Notes under the pieces: model-generated | Told to the model about the DNA's origin: nothing | The model's input: only the letters and a program-made list of their open reading frames with translations | Databases searched by the model: none | In this document: positions 31,473 to 41,102 of the stretch, piece by piece | Position numbering within the stretch: the first letter of the stretch is position 1 | Layout: the number at the start of each line of letters is the position of its first letter | Position numbers and translations under genes: made by a program | From: Methylotenera_A sp031417915 | GTDB lineage: Bacteria > Pseudomonadota > Gammaproteobacteria > Burkholderiales > Methylophilaceae | Assembly (NCBI GenBank): GCA_031417915.1 | Contig: JANOWN010000005.1 | Coordinates: 15,848-79,847 of the forward strand | Length of the DNA stretch: 64,000 bases | Reading direction: 5' to 3'

Positions 31473-32663
31473 ATGCAAAACGTTACCATTTTGGGCAGCA
31501 CTGGCACGATTGGCTTGCAAACTTTAGATGTGATTGCGCGTCACGCCAATGCATATAAGGTTTATGCGCTGGCGGCAAATTCTAATGTCGATGCGCTTCT
31601 AAAGCAATGTTTGGAAGTTAAACCCGCATTCGCAGTGCTTTTAGACGAAAAATCAGCGCAAGATTTACGCGGGAAATTAAAAGCGCATAACAGCGCAACC
31701 CAAGCATTGGCGGGCATGCGCGGCTTGGAGCAGGTTTCTAGTGACGCAGATGTAGATATTGTGATGGCTGCGATTGTCGGTGCAGCTGGCCTCAAACCCG
31801 CCATGGTGGCGGCGCACGCAGGAAAACGCATTTTGCTGGCGAACAAAGAGACGTTGGTGATGGCGGGCAGTTTGTTCATGGAAGCTGTTAAAAAAGGTGG
31901 CGCAACGCTATTACCAATTGATAGCGAGCATAATGCAATTTTCCAAGTGATGCCGCCAGAAGCCAATATTGGCGCGGGGGTGTCTAAAATCATTCTAACT
32001 GCCTCGGGTGGGCCTTTTAGACAATATTCGCAGCAACAATTAGAAAACGTCACGCCAGCTTTGGCGCTCAAACATCCTAATTGGGTGATGGGCGAAAAAA
32101 TCACCATTGACTCTGCAACCCTGATGAATAAAGGGCTGGAGGTGATTGAGGCGCATTGGCTATTTAATGCAAAACCAAGCCAAATTGAGGTCGTGGTGCA
32201 TCCACAAAGCATTATTCACTCGATGGTGGAATATGTGGATGGCAGCATTTTAGCTCAACTAGGCAACCCAGATATGCGCACGCCGATTGCCTATGCGCTA
32301 GGTTATCCAAATCGCATAGCATCTGGCGTGGCCTCGTTAAACTTGCTAGAAATCGCAAAACTAGAGTTTGAAGCGCCTGATTTGAAACGCTTTCCTTGTT
32401 TGCAATTGGCCTACGATGCGCTCAATATCGGCGGCACAGCGCCAGCTATAGTCAATGCGGTCAACGAGGTCGCAGTAGCGGCGTTTTTAAATAATGAAAT
32501 CCACTTTTTAGACATTGCCAAATTGATCGCAACTGCACTCGATTCTATTCAATCTGCGCCTGTGACCTCGCTGGAGCAACTTATCGCAGTTGACAATGAG
32601 GCGAGAAGTTTTGCGCAAACGCACATCTGCAAGCTAGATTTTAAGCGGGTCGTGGCGGCATGA
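31473..32663 (+). CDS. dxr: 1-deoxy-D-xylulose-5-phosphate reductoisomerase
   Basis: The first committed enzyme of the MEP isoprenoid pathway, giving 2-C-methyl-D-erythritol 4-phosphate with NADPH. Its N-terminus has the cofactor loop GSTGTIGLQT (8-17). The active site shows LLANKETLVMAG, PIDSEHNAIFQ and DSATLMNKGLEVIEAHWLF. The length of 396 is normal. It starts 2 nt after cdsA and overlaps rseP by 4 nt. Confidence 0.98.
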   Translation: MQNVTILGSTGTIGLQTLDVIARHANAYKVYALAANSNVDALLKQCLEVKPAFAVLLDEKSAQDLRGKLKAHNSATQALAGMRGLEQVSSDADVDIVMAAIVGAAGLKPAMVAAHAGKRILLANKETLVMAGSLFMEAVKKGGATLLPIDSEHNAIFQVMPPEANIGAGVSKIILTASGGPFRQYSQQQLENVTPALALKHPNWVMGEKITIDSATLMNKGLEVIEAHWLFNAKPSQIEVVVHPQSIIHSMVEYVDGSILAQLGNPDMRTPIAYALGYPNRIASGVASLNLLEIAKLEFEAPDLKRFPCLQLAYDALNIGGTAPAIVNAVNEVAVAAFLNNEIHFLDIAKLIATALDSIQSAPVTSLEQLIAVDNEARSFAQTHICKLDFKRVVAA

Positions 32664-34033
32664 TGACGCTCATTGCGTTTATTGTAACCATTGGAATTTT
32701 GGTGACCATACACGAATTTGGCCATTTTCAAGTGGCGCGCTGGTGCGGCGTAAAGGTGTTGAGATTTTCAGTCGGTTTTGGCAAGCCGTTGTGGTCAAAA
32801 ACTTTCGGACCAGATAAGACAGAGTTTGTGCTGGCAGCGATTCCTTTGGGCGGCTACGTGAAAATGCTCGATGAAAACGAGCTTAAATCCGAAGAAAATC
32901 CAGTAGCGTATTCCGAATCTGAATTGCAACGTGCTTTCAATCGACAAAGTGTGTGGCAGCGCATCGCCATCGTTTTGGCGGGCCCAGTAGCGAATTTACT
33001 GTTGGCAATTGTGTTGTATTGGGGATTGTTTATGCTGGGCGTCACTGGCATGCGCCCGATTATCGGTATGGTGGAAGAGAACAGTTTAGCAGCGCTTGCG
33101 AGTTTAAAATCTGGTGAAGTGATTCAAAAAGTGGCTGGAAAGCCAGTAGCTACTTGGCAAGAGGCGCGCTGGGCATTGTTAGAAGAATCATTGGAAAGCA
33201 AGTCAGTGGAGATTGAAGCTACTAATAACAACAACGAACTACTGCAGCACACACTGAGTTTCGAAGGCATTGATAGTGATGCTGAAATTGACGTACTTAA
33301 AAAGATAGGTTTGGAGCCGTTTAAACCCAATATCCCGGCCGTAATTGGCGAAATCCTGCCTGATAGTGCTGCTGAAAAAAATGGTTTTAAGCCAGATGAC
33401 AAAATTTTGCGCATCGATGGCGTGGAAATGGAAGATTGGGAGCAGATGGTCAATAACATTAAAGACAATCCAAGCAAACCCTTACAGTTTGAATTGATGC
33501 GCGCTCAAAAAATAGTACATATCACCGCTACGCCAGAGCCAGTTAAAGAGGGCGAAGAGACCATCGGTAGAATGGGTGCTGGCGTGAAACTTGAACAAGC
33601 TGAATTAAATAACTTTCTGATTAAATTAAACTATTCTCCAATTAATAGCCTACAAAAAGCCGTAATTAAAACTTGGGATACTTCGATATTTAGCCTAAAA
33701 ATACTGGGTAAAATGCTGACTGGAAAAGTGTCGCTCAAGGGCATTAGCGGCCCAGTAACGATTGCCACGTACGCAGGCGAAAGCGCAAATTTAGGCTTAA
33801 AAGTATTTTTAGGGTTTCTGGCTTTAGTCAGCATTAGCATCGGCGTGCTCAACCTTTTACCAATTCCAGTATTAGATGGCGGTCATTTGATGTATTATAT
33901 CGTTGAGATTTTCAAAGGTTCGCCAGTTTCAGAACGTACGATGCTGGCGGGTCAAAAATTAGGCTTTGGATTACTAGGTTTACTTATGACGATTGCATTA
34001 TTTAACGATTTTAATAGATTAATTGCGGGTTAG
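32660..34033 (+). CDS. rseP: RIP metalloprotease RseP
   Basis: A site-2 protease of the inner membrane that cleaves RseA-type anti-sigma factors and remnant signal peptides. The zinc motif HEFGH is at 18-22, with the third ligand in LPIPVLDGGHL near the C-terminus. Two PDZ domains lie between (about 115-290). The 457 residues and four membrane segments are typical. It overlaps dxr (ATGA) and abuts bamA. Confidence 0.96.
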   Translation: MMTLIAFIVTIGILVTIHEFGHFQVARWCGVKVLRFSVGFGKPLWSKTFGPDKTEFVLAAIPLGGYVKMLDENELKSEENPVAYSESELQRAFNRQSVWQRIAIVLAGPVANLLLAIVLYWGLFMLGVTGMRPIIGMVEENSLAALASLKSGEVIQKVAGKPVATWQEARWALLEESLESKSVEIEATNNNNELLQHTLSFEGIDSDAEIDVLKKIGLEPFKPNIPAVIGEILPDSAAEKNGFKPDDKILRIDGVEMEDWEQMVNNIKDNPSKPLQFELMRAQKIVHITATPEPVKEGEETIGRMGAGVKLEQAELNNFLIKLNYSPINSLQKAVIKTWDTSIFSLKILGKMLTGKVSLKGISGPVTIATYAGESANLGLKVFLGFLALVSISIGVLNLLPIPVLDGGHLMYYIVEIFKGSPVSERTMLAGQKLGFGLLGLLMTIALFNDFNRLIAG

Positions 34034-34037
34034 TAGT

Positions 34038-36335
34038 TTGATTAAGACTCGTTACATTTCGACCCTCATCATTGCTCTATTTAGCCATCATGCCATGGCG
34101 CTAGAGCCTTTTGTCATTAAAGATATTCGTATCGAAGGCCTGCAGCGCACTGAACCTGGGACGATATTTACCTATCTGCCAGTGCAAGCGGGCGATGTGA
34201 TGTCTGACGAAAAGGCCACCCAAGCGATTAAATCACTCTATAACACGGGCTTTTTTAAAGACGTGCGTATCGAAGCGGATGGCGAAGTGCTGGTGGTGAC
34301 GGTGCAAGAGCGCTCAGCGATTGCAAAAATCGATTTCAGTGGCAATAAATCATTCCCATCTGAAAAAATGACCGAAGGTTTAAAGCAAATCGGTATTTCA
34401 GAAGGTTTAATATTCGACAAGTCTCAACTGGATCGCGCCGAGCAAGAAATTAAACGTCAGTATTTAGCCCAAGGCAAATATGGTGCGACGGTTAAAACCG
34501 TGGTTTCTCCGCTAGAGCGTAATCGCGTTGCAGTGCGCTTTGAGATTGAAGAGGGCGTAGTAGCTAAGATTCGCGATATTAATATTGTTGGCAACAATGC
34601 TTATACCACTGACGATTTACGTGCGGAGTTTTTGCTCACCACGCCCAATTGGATGAGCTGGTGGAATAAAGATGACCAGTATTCCAAGCAAAAACTCACT
34701 GCCGATTTAGAAACGCTTAAATCGTTTTATATGAATCAAGGTTATTTAGAGTTTTCGATTGATTCTACGCAAGTATCTATTTCGCCGGATAAACAAGACA
34801 TTTATATTACGGTGAATGTGACTGAAGGCGAAAAATATACCATTAGCGACGTGAAGCTAGCAGGCGAGCTGCAAGTGCCAGAAGCAGAGCTTACGCCGCT
34901 CATCGCAATTGCTAAAGGCGATGTTTTCAATCGCCAAAAAGTCACTGAAACCAGCAAAGCCATTGGTGATAGACTAGGTAACGAAGGCTATGCATTCTCT
35001 AACGTCAATGCGATTCCAGAAATTAATAAAGTGGATCACACCGCCGCATTTACCTTCTTTGTAGACCCTGGCAAGCGCGTGTATGTGCGCCGCATTAACC
35101 TCACTGGCAATACCCGCACCCGTGACAATGTGTTGCGTCGAGAAATGCGTCAGCTGGAATCTGCTTGGTATGCGGGCGATAAAATTAATCGCTCCAAAGA
35201 ACGTTTAGATAGGTTGCAATACTTCGACTCAGTTGATGTGGAAACGCCTGCAGTGGCAGGCACAACAGATCAGGTGGACGTGAATATCAATGTCACAGAA
35301 AAATCAACTGGTAGTATTCAGTTTGGTGCAGGCTTATCCAGCAACGAAGGTGTGGTGCTAGGTGTCACAGTCAACCAGCCAAACTTCTTGGGTACTGGTA
35401 ACCGTGTTTCTGCACAGGTGAATACTGGCAAGGTAAATACAACTTATTCACTCTCTTTCACCGACCCTTACTTCACGCCAGATGGCGTTAGTCGCGGCTT
35501 TGATGTGTATAGGCGCGATGTGGATACTGGATCACTAAATATTGGCTCATACAATAGTAAATCGTATGGGGCGGGTGTGCGTTTTGGTTTGCCCTTGAGC
35601 GAGCAGGCCTATTTCTCCGCAGGGTTAACGGGTGACTTTACCAAAATTGATTTGTCTAGTAGCAGCCCTAAACAATACTTAGATTTTTGTGGCAATGCTA
35701 AAGGCTGTAATAGTGATTCACTACAATTGGCCTTGGCTTGGACGCACGATTCACGTGACAACACACTATTCCCCAACAAGGGCGTAATGCAACGTTTGAG
35801 TGCCGAAGTTTCCTTGCCAGTGTTAGATTTAGAGTACTATAAGCTAGAGTACAAGCACACTTGGTTTAAAGATGTGACAAAAACCTTTACCTTTATGCTC
35901 AATGGCGAACTTGGCTACGCCGATTCTTACGGTAAAAAAGAATACCCTTTCTTTAAAAACTTTTATGTGGGTGGCGTTAACTCAGTGCGTGGTTATGATA
36001 ACGGTGCTATTGGCCCGCGTGACTTTGACCCAGGTACAAACAGTGACTTTGCCGTTGGCGGCACTACGCGTATTGTAGGTAACGCAGAAGTTTTTGCACC
36101 AGTACCCTTTATTAAAAATTCATCTCAATTCCGCTTGAGTGCGTTCGTAGATACGGGTAGCGTATATGCAAACAACCAAAGTATTAACTTAGGTGACTTG
36201 AGATATTCAACTGGCGTTGGTGTGAGTTGGTTCTCGCCATTTGGACCGCTTAAATTGGTATTTGCCAAGGCACTCAATAAAAAAGAGGGCGATCAAACAC
36301 AAACTTTACAATTTCAGCTTGGGTCACAGTTTTAG
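34038..36335 (+). CDS. bamA: Outer-membrane protein assembly factor BamA
   Basis: The Omp85 core of the BAM complex, which inserts beta-barrels into the outer membrane. A signal peptide ending HHAMA is followed by five POTRA domains (to about residue 410) and a 16-strand barrel with the conserved VRGYDNGAIGPRD loop motif and a C-terminal aromatic (GSQF). No ATG is available near the start; in-frame TTG codons at 34023 (inside rseP) and 34038 are candidates, and I use 34038. Confidence 0.97.
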   Translation: MIKTRYISTLIIALFSHHAMALEPFVIKDIRIEGLQRTEPGTIFTYLPVQAGDVMSDEKATQAIKSLYNTGFFKDVRIEADGEVLVVTVQERSAIAKIDFSGNKSFPSEKMTEGLKQIGISEGLIFDKSQLDRAEQEIKRQYLAQGKYGATVKTVVSPLERNRVAVRFEIEEGVVAKIRDINIVGNNAYTTDDLRAEFLLTTPNWMSWWNKDDQYSKQKLTADLETLKSFYMNQGYLEFSIDSTQVSISPDKQDIYITVNVTEGEKYTISDVKLAGELQVPEAELTPLIAIAKGDVFNRQKVTETSKAIGDRLGNEGYAFSNVNAIPEINKVDHTAAFTFFVDPGKRVYVRRINLTGNTRTRDNVLRREMRQLESAWYAGDKINRSKERLDRLQYFDSVDVETPAVAGTTDQVDVNINVTEKSTGSIQFGAGLSSNEGVVLGVTVNQPNFLGTGNRVSAQVNTGKVNTTYSLSFTDPYFTPDGVSRGFDVYRRDVDTGSLNIGSYNSKSYGAGVRFGLPLSEQAYFSAGLTGDFTKIDLSSSSPKQYLDFCGNAKGCNSDSLQLALAWTHDSRDNTLFPNKGVMQRLSAEVSLPVLDLEYYKLEYKHTWFKDVTKTFTFMLNGELGYADSYGKKEYPFFKNFYVGGVNSVRGYDNGAIGPRDFDPGTNSDFAVGGTTRIVGNAEVFAPVPFIKNSSQFRLSAFVDTGSVYANNQSINLGDLRYSTGVGVSWFSPFGPLKLVFAKALNKKEGDQTQTLQFQLGSQF

Positions 36336-36406
36336 TTAATATATTTCTATTTGATAGTAGAATGAAAGAAATTGAGTTTAAGACTCAAAACGTTAGGAGA
36401 TTTGAA

Positions 36407-36922
36407 TTGAATCAGAAGTTAAAAACCTTTATTTTTGTTGGATTTTTGGCTTTGGCGGTAAGTCTAAGTACGAGCCTGAGCGCGGCTGAGCTAAAGGTTG
36501 GCTATGTGCAAGTAGATAAAATTTTGCAAGAAGCGCCGCAAACAGCAGAAAGTGGCAAAAAGCTTGAGCGTGAGTTTGGGCCAAAATCGCAAGAATTAGA
36601 CAAGATGCAAAAGCAAATTCGAGATATTGAAGCTGCATTAGACAAAGAAGGCGTGACACTTTCTGAAACTGAGCGCCGCAATAAAGAGCGCGATGCATCA
36701 AACCTGAAAATTGAATTCCAACGCAAACAGCGCGAATTGCGTGAAGATATTAATTTACGTAAAAATGAAGAACTGGCCAGCCTGCAAGACCGCATTAATA
36801 AAGCCGTGCAGACCGTTTCTGAAGCTGATGGTTATGATTTAGTGGTCTATGGTGGCGTGGCTTACGCCAGTAAAAAAATTGATATTACTGATAAAGTGTT
36901 AAAACTTTTAGGCAAGAAATAA
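36407..36922 (+). CDS. ompH: Periplasmic chaperone OmpH/Skp
   Basis: A trimeric periplasmic chaperone that holds unfolded outer-membrane proteins for BamA. The signal peptide ends LSAAE, and the mature chain has ELKVGYVQVDKILQEAP followed by long charged coiled-coil arms (about 45-130). I start at TTG 36407 because AGGAG lies 7 nt upstream and it begins just before the signal peptide; an ATG at 36362 would add 15 polar residues. It is in the standard bamA-ompH-lpxD order. Confidence 0.94.
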   Translation: MNQKLKTFIFVGFLALAVSLSTSLSAAELKVGYVQVDKILQEAPQTAESGKKLEREFGPKSQELDKMQKQIRDIEAALDKEGVTLSETERRNKERDASNLKIEFQRKQRELREDINLRKNEELASLQDRINKAVQTVSEADGYDLVVYGGVAYASKKIDITDKVLKLLGKK

Positions 36923-36950
36923 TAAAAATTAAGTCATATGGACGCTATTG

Positions 36951-38018
36951 ATGAGTTCCAATTGGTCACTTCAGCAAATCGTCGAAAAATTAGGCGGCTC
37001 ATTTTCAGATAAACCAGAAACTCAAATTGTGAGAGTAGGCTCATTGGCGCTGGCGCAAGCTGGCGCCATTAGTTTTTTTAGCGATACTAAATACACGAAT
37101 CAATTAAATAACACCTCTGCAAGCGCCGTCGTTATTGGGCTGCAGCATGCCTCACTTACAAATTTACCAAAAATAATCACAGATAATCCTTATGCGTATT
37201 TTGCCAAGGTTTCTCAGTTGTTGAACCCGACCTATGTTGCTGCCAAAGGTGTTCATGACAGCGCAATTGTAGATACTAGTGCTAGCATAGCCACAAGTTG
37301 CAGCATTGCAGCCAATGTGGTGATTGAGGCTAATGTAAATATTGGTAACAACGTGACTATCGGCGCGGGCTGTGTGATTGAGCGCAATTCAAGCATCGGC
37401 GATAACACGGTTTTAGAAGCCAATGTGACGATTAAACATGGCACACAAATTGGCAAAAACTGCCATTTATTTTCAGGTTGCGTGATAGGCAACGATGGTT
37501 TTGGTTATGCCGAAGAAAATGCATCAAATAATACAAAACGTTGGGTGAAAATTCCGCAAGTTGGTCGCGTGATTATTCACGATAACGTCGATATTGGCGC
37601 CAATACTACGATTGATCGCGGTGCGATTGACGACACGGTGATTGAAGAGGGCGTCAAGCTCGACAATCTCATTCAAATCGCGCACAATTGCCGCATTGGC
37701 GCACATACGGTGATTGCGGGCTGCACCGGTATTGCGGGCAGTGCGGTTATCGGTAAGCACTGTAAAATTGGTGGTGGTGCCATGATTCTCGGTCATTTAA
37801 GCATTGCTGATAAGGTGACAATCTCGCCTGGTAGCATGATTATGCGCTCAATCAATAAGGCGGGCACTTACACCGCGCTAATGCCATCGCAGGCGCATGA
37901 GGATTGGCTTAAAACTGCTGCAAATATTCGTCACTTAAGCCCCCATTTAGATCAATTAACAGATAAAATAAAGGTCTTAGAAACTACGCTTGCTCAACTA
38001 ACCAAAAATAACAAATAA
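36951..38018 (+). CDS. lpxD: UDP-3-O-acylglucosamine N-acyltransferase
   Basis: Third step of lipid A synthesis, adding a hydroxyacyl chain to the 2-amino group. An N-terminal UDP-binding domain precedes many left-handed beta-helix hexapeptide repeats (about 100-290), with the catalytic histidine in LIQIAHNCRIG and GNDGFGYA in the substrate groove. The ATG at 36951 is preferred over the TTG before it. Confidence 0.97.
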   Translation: MSSNWSLQQIVEKLGGSFSDKPETQIVRVGSLALAQAGAISFFSDTKYTNQLNNTSASAVVIGLQHASLTNLPKIITDNPYAYFAKVSQLLNPTYVAAKGVHDSAIVDTSASIATSCSIAANVVIEANVNIGNNVTIGAGCVIERNSSIGDNTVLEANVTIKHGTQIGKNCHLFSGCVIGNDGFGYAEENASNNTKRWVKIPQVGRVIIHDNVDIGANTTIDRGAIDDTVIEEGVKLDNLIQIAHNCRIGAHTVIAGCTGIAGSAVIGKHCKIGGGAMILGHLSIADKVTISPGSMIMRSINKAGTYTALMPSQAHEDWLKTAANIRHLSPHLDQLTDKIKVLETTLAQLTKNNK

Positions 38019-38031
38019 TCGAGAATCCAAC

Positions 38032-38499
38032 ATGACCGATACCGTCTCAAGCAGCATGGATATTCACGAAATCCTTGACCATTTACCACATCGCTACCCA
38101 TTTGTGCTGATAGACCGTGTGGTTTCGATGGAAATTGGCAAAGAAATCACAGCACTTAAAAACGTCAGTATTAACGAACCGTTTTTCCCTGGACACTTTC
38201 CATATCATCCTGTGATGCCAGGCGTATTGATTGTAGAAGCCATGGCGCAAGCTGCTGCCATATTGTCCTTTAAGACGATGGGTGTAAAACCGAGTGATGA
38301 TTCTGTGTATTATTTTGCTGGTATTGATAACGCGCGCTTTAAAAAGCCCGTTTCTCCAGGCGATCAGATTATTTTGAACGTAAAAATTGACCGTATTTTA
38401 AAAGGCATTTGGAAGTACTCAGGTGTTGCAACGGTTGACGGTGCTGTGGTGGCCGAAGCGAGCATGATGTGTATTTTAAAAAATATTGATAAAAGGTAA
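38032..38499 (+). CDS. fabZ: 3-hydroxyacyl-[ACP] dehydratase FabZ
   Basis: Dehydrates 3-hydroxyacyl-ACP in fatty-acid elongation and competes with LpxA for the same pool. The hot-dog fold has LPHRYPFVLIDRV, the catalytic His in PGHFPYHPVMPGV and the Glu in VEAMAQAAA. The 155-residue length is normal. It is placed between lpxD and lpxA as in most proteobacteria. Confidence 0.97.
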   Translation: MTDTVSSSMDIHEILDHLPHRYPFVLIDRVVSMEIGKEITALKNVSINEPFFPGHFPYHPVMPGVLIVEAMAQAAAILSFKTMGVKPSDDSVYYFAGIDNARFKKPVSPGDQIILNVKIDRILKGIWKYSGVATVDGAVVAEASMMCILKNIDKR

Positions 38500-38549
38500 T
38501 ATAAATCAATTAATTAAGATTTAAAACTAAAGTAATATATTAATATAAA

Positions 38550-39329
38550 ATGTCTGTAAAAATACACCCAACTGCAATTATTGACCCCAAAGCTGAGCTT
38601 GATTCTAGCGTGGAGGTGGGCGCTTATTCCATTATTGGCGCAGGTGTCAAAGTTGGCGCCGATACTCGCATCGGCAGCCATGTCGTGCTAAAAGGCCCTA
38701 CAACAATCGGCAAAAACAATCAGGTTTTTCAGTTTTCTTCGCTTGGTGAGCAGCCGCAAGACAAAAAATATAAAAATGAGCCAACCACGCTGGAAATTGG
38801 CGATAACAATACCATCCGCGAGTTTTGTACGTTTAATCGCGGCACAGTTCAAGATAAAGGCGCCACACGTATTGGCAACGATAACTGGATTATGGCTTAT
38901 GTGCATATTGCGCATGATTGCCAAATTGGCAATCACACCATTATGGCTAACAACAGCTCGCTTGCAGGCCACGTCGATATTCACGATTATGCGATTCTGG
39001 GCGGTTTTACGCTCATTCATCAGTTCTGCAAAGTCGGCGCGCATGTGATTACTGCAGTGAATACGGTAGTTTTTAAAGATATTCCACCTTATGTAACCGC
39101 CGCGGGTTACGATGCTAAGCCGCATGGCATCAACGCTGAAGGCCTTAAACGGCGAGGCTTCAGTGCAGATAGCATCACGCAAATAAAACGTGCCTACAAA
39201 GCCCTTTATCGCAATGGCCTAACGCTGGAAGAAGCTAAAATCGAATTAGCGAACATGCAAAAAAGCTGTAATGAAATTGCATTACTCACAGATTTTTTAA
39301 ACGTTTCAACACGCGGCATCGTCCGTTAA
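38550..39329 (+). CDS. lpxA: UDP-N-acetylglucosamine acyltransferase
   Basis: First step of lipid A synthesis: transfers a 3-hydroxyacyl chain from ACP to UDP-GlcNAc. The 259 residues start with IHPTAIIDPKAELDSSVEVG, carry hexapeptide repeats to about 190, and have the catalytic His in MAYVHIAHDCQIGN. The C-terminal helical part includes GLKRRGFS. A 50-nt AT-rich gap separates it from fabZ. Confidence 0.98.
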   Translation: MSVKIHPTAIIDPKAELDSSVEVGAYSIIGAGVKVGADTRIGSHVVLKGPTTIGKNNQVFQFSSLGEQPQDKKYKNEPTTLEIGDNNTIREFCTFNRGTVQDKGATRIGNDNWIMAYVHIAHDCQIGNHTIMANNSSLAGHVDIHDYAILGGFTLIHQFCKVGAHVITAVNTVVFKDIPPYVTAAGYDAKPHGINAEGLKRRGFSADSITQIKRAYKALYRNGLTLEEAKIELANMQKSCNEIALLTDFLNVSTRGIVR

Positions 39330-39338
39330 ATATAAGTT

Positions 39339-40472
39339 ATGCCAAAAATAGCAATAGTGGCTGGGGAAGCCTCGGGGGACTTGCTGGGGTGTCATTTGAT
39401 GCGCGCGCTTAAGGCGCAACGTAGCGATTTAACTTTTATCGGCATCGCTGGCCCAAAAATGATGGCGGAGGGCGCTAAATCGCTGTTTCCAATCGAAAAA
39501 CTCTCCGTGCGTGGCTATGTAGAAGTCATTAAGCATCTATACGGTTTACTTAAATTACGTCGTAGTTTGCTCAAACAATTACTCGCAGAAAAACCCGATA
39601 TTTTCATCGGCGTAGATGCGCCTGATTTCAATTTTTGGCTAGAACGCAAGCTCAAAAAACACGGCATTCCTACTATTCATTACGTTAGTCCTTCCATTTG
39701 GGCGTGGCGCGGCGGGCGCGTGGGTAAAATCAAGCGTGCGGTTTCACACGTGCTGGCTTTGTTTCCATTCGAACCAGCTTTATATGAGAAAGCAGGTGTG
39801 CCAGTAACTTACGTCGGACATCCGTTGGCCGACGAAATACCGCTGAGACCTAATAAAACCGCGGCGCGTGAGACACTTAAAATCGAGAAAAATAAACAGG
39901 TAATAGCCATGTTGCCGGGCAGTCGCCAGTCAGAAGTGCGTCAACATGCCGAATTATTTGTCAACGCTGCGAAAATAATTAGCCAAGAAAATACTAATAC
40001 GCAGTTTTTAGTGCCGCTGATTACGCGCGAAACGCGTGCGATTTTTGAGCAAGCGCTTTACAAAGATATGACGCAAGAGATTGATTTGAGTATTTTGTTT
40101 GGCCATGCGCACGATGCCATGGAAGCCGCAGATGTGGTACTGGTCGCCTCGGGCACTGCCACGCTAGAAGCCGCTCTGTTAAAGCGCCCCATGGTAATTA
40201 CCTATCGTATGCCGACCTTAAGTTGGTGGATATTAAAACGCATGAATTACCTGCCTTATGTTGGTTTGCCGAATATTTTGGCAAGCAAATTTGTAGTGCC
40301 AGAACTGTTGCAAAAAGACGCCACGCCACAAAAATTAGCAGACGCGGTTTCATTATTATTGGTGGATAGAAATCACGTGCAAGAAATTAAACAAGAATTT
40401 ACGGCCATTCACCAGTCGCTTAAACAAAATAGCGCCAAAAAAGCTGCTTCGGTAATTTTGAGTTATCTCTAA
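39339..40472 (+). CDS. lpxB: Lipid-A-disaccharide synthase
   Basis: A GT19 glycosyltransferase joining UDP-2,3-diacylglucosamine and lipid X. The 377 residues include IVAGEASGDLLG at the N-terminus, GVDAPDFNF, HYVSPSIWAWR, YVGHPLADE and LPGSRQSEV, then ASGTATLEAALL near the donor site. It follows lpxA by 9 nt and precedes rnhB by 1 nt. Confidence 0.97.
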   Translation: MPKIAIVAGEASGDLLGCHLMRALKAQRSDLTFIGIAGPKMMAEGAKSLFPIEKLSVRGYVEVIKHLYGLLKLRRSLLKQLLAEKPDIFIGVDAPDFNFWLERKLKKHGIPTIHYVSPSIWAWRGGRVGKIKRAVSHVLALFPFEPALYEKAGVPVTYVGHPLADEIPLRPNKTAARETLKIEKNKQVIAMLPGSRQSEVRQHAELFVNAAKIISQENTNTQFLVPLITRETRAIFEQALYKDMTQEIDLSILFGHAHDAMEAADVVLVASGTATLEAALLKRPMVITYRMPTLSWWILKRMNYLPYVGLPNILASKFVVPELLQKDATPQKLADAVSLLLVDRNHVQEIKQEFTAIHQSLKQNSAKKAASVILSYL

Positions 40473-40473
40473 C

Positions 40474-41046
40474 ATGCTTATATGTGGTGTGGATGAGGCT
40501 GGACGGGGTCCTCTAGCTGGCAGTGTTTACGCGGCTGCGGTAATATTGGATGTAAATAATCCGATTGAAGGCTTAGCGGATTCTAAAAAACTCTCTGAGA
40601 AAAAGCGCGATTTTTTAAGTGGTGAAATTAAAGCCAAAGCGCTGGCTTGGGGCATTGCTAGCTGCACCTGCCAAGAAATCGACGAAATCAATATTCTGCA
40701 AGCCAGTTTACTCGCTATGAAGCGCGCGATAGAAGCCATGCAGGCGCAATTCAACGTGATTCCAAATTTAGTGCAAGTGGATGGCAACAAGTGCCCAAAA
40801 ATCAGCTTGCCGTGCGAGGCAATAGTGAAGGGGGATAGTAAAGTGCAAGCCATTTCCGCCGCGTCTATTTTGGCAAAGGTCGCACGCGATGCTGAATTGT
40901 ACGAATTGGATAAACAATACCCACAATATGGCTTTGCGCAACATAAGGGCTACCCAGCACCTAAACATCTATTAGCTTTGCAGGCACATGGTATTTGCCC
41001 ACAACATCGCTTGAGCTATGCGCCTGTAAAGGCTTTGTTAATATAA
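40474..41046 (+). CDS. rnhB: Ribonuclease HII
   Basis: Cuts RNA in RNA-DNA hybrids, including single ribonucleotides in DNA. The 190 residues begin with VDEAGRGPLAG holding catalytic Asp7-Glu8; further acidic residues are in VQVDGNKCP and ILAKVARDAEL. The start is 1 nt after lpxB. It closes the long operon that began near rpsB. Confidence 0.97.
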   Translation: MLICGVDEAGRGPLAGSVYAAAVILDVNNPIEGLADSKKLSEKKRDFLSGEIKAKALAWGIASCTCQEIDEINILQASLLAMKRAIEAMQAQFNVIPNLVQVDGNKCPKISLPCEAIVKGDSKVQAISAASILAKVARDAELYELDKQYPQYGFAQHKGYPAPKHLLALQAHGICPQHRLSYAPVKALLI

Positions 41047-41102
41047 TTTGTAAGGTGAGCAGCTTGTAGCGAACTCATTATAAAAAATCCCTTTGATACA
41101 TA

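Noticed and set aside
31562..32212. A 216-codon minus-strand frame
   Set aside because: It lies entirely antisense to dxr, which is a full, recognisable gene.
38688..39182. A 164-codon minus-strand frame
   Set aside because: It lies entirely antisense to lpxA.
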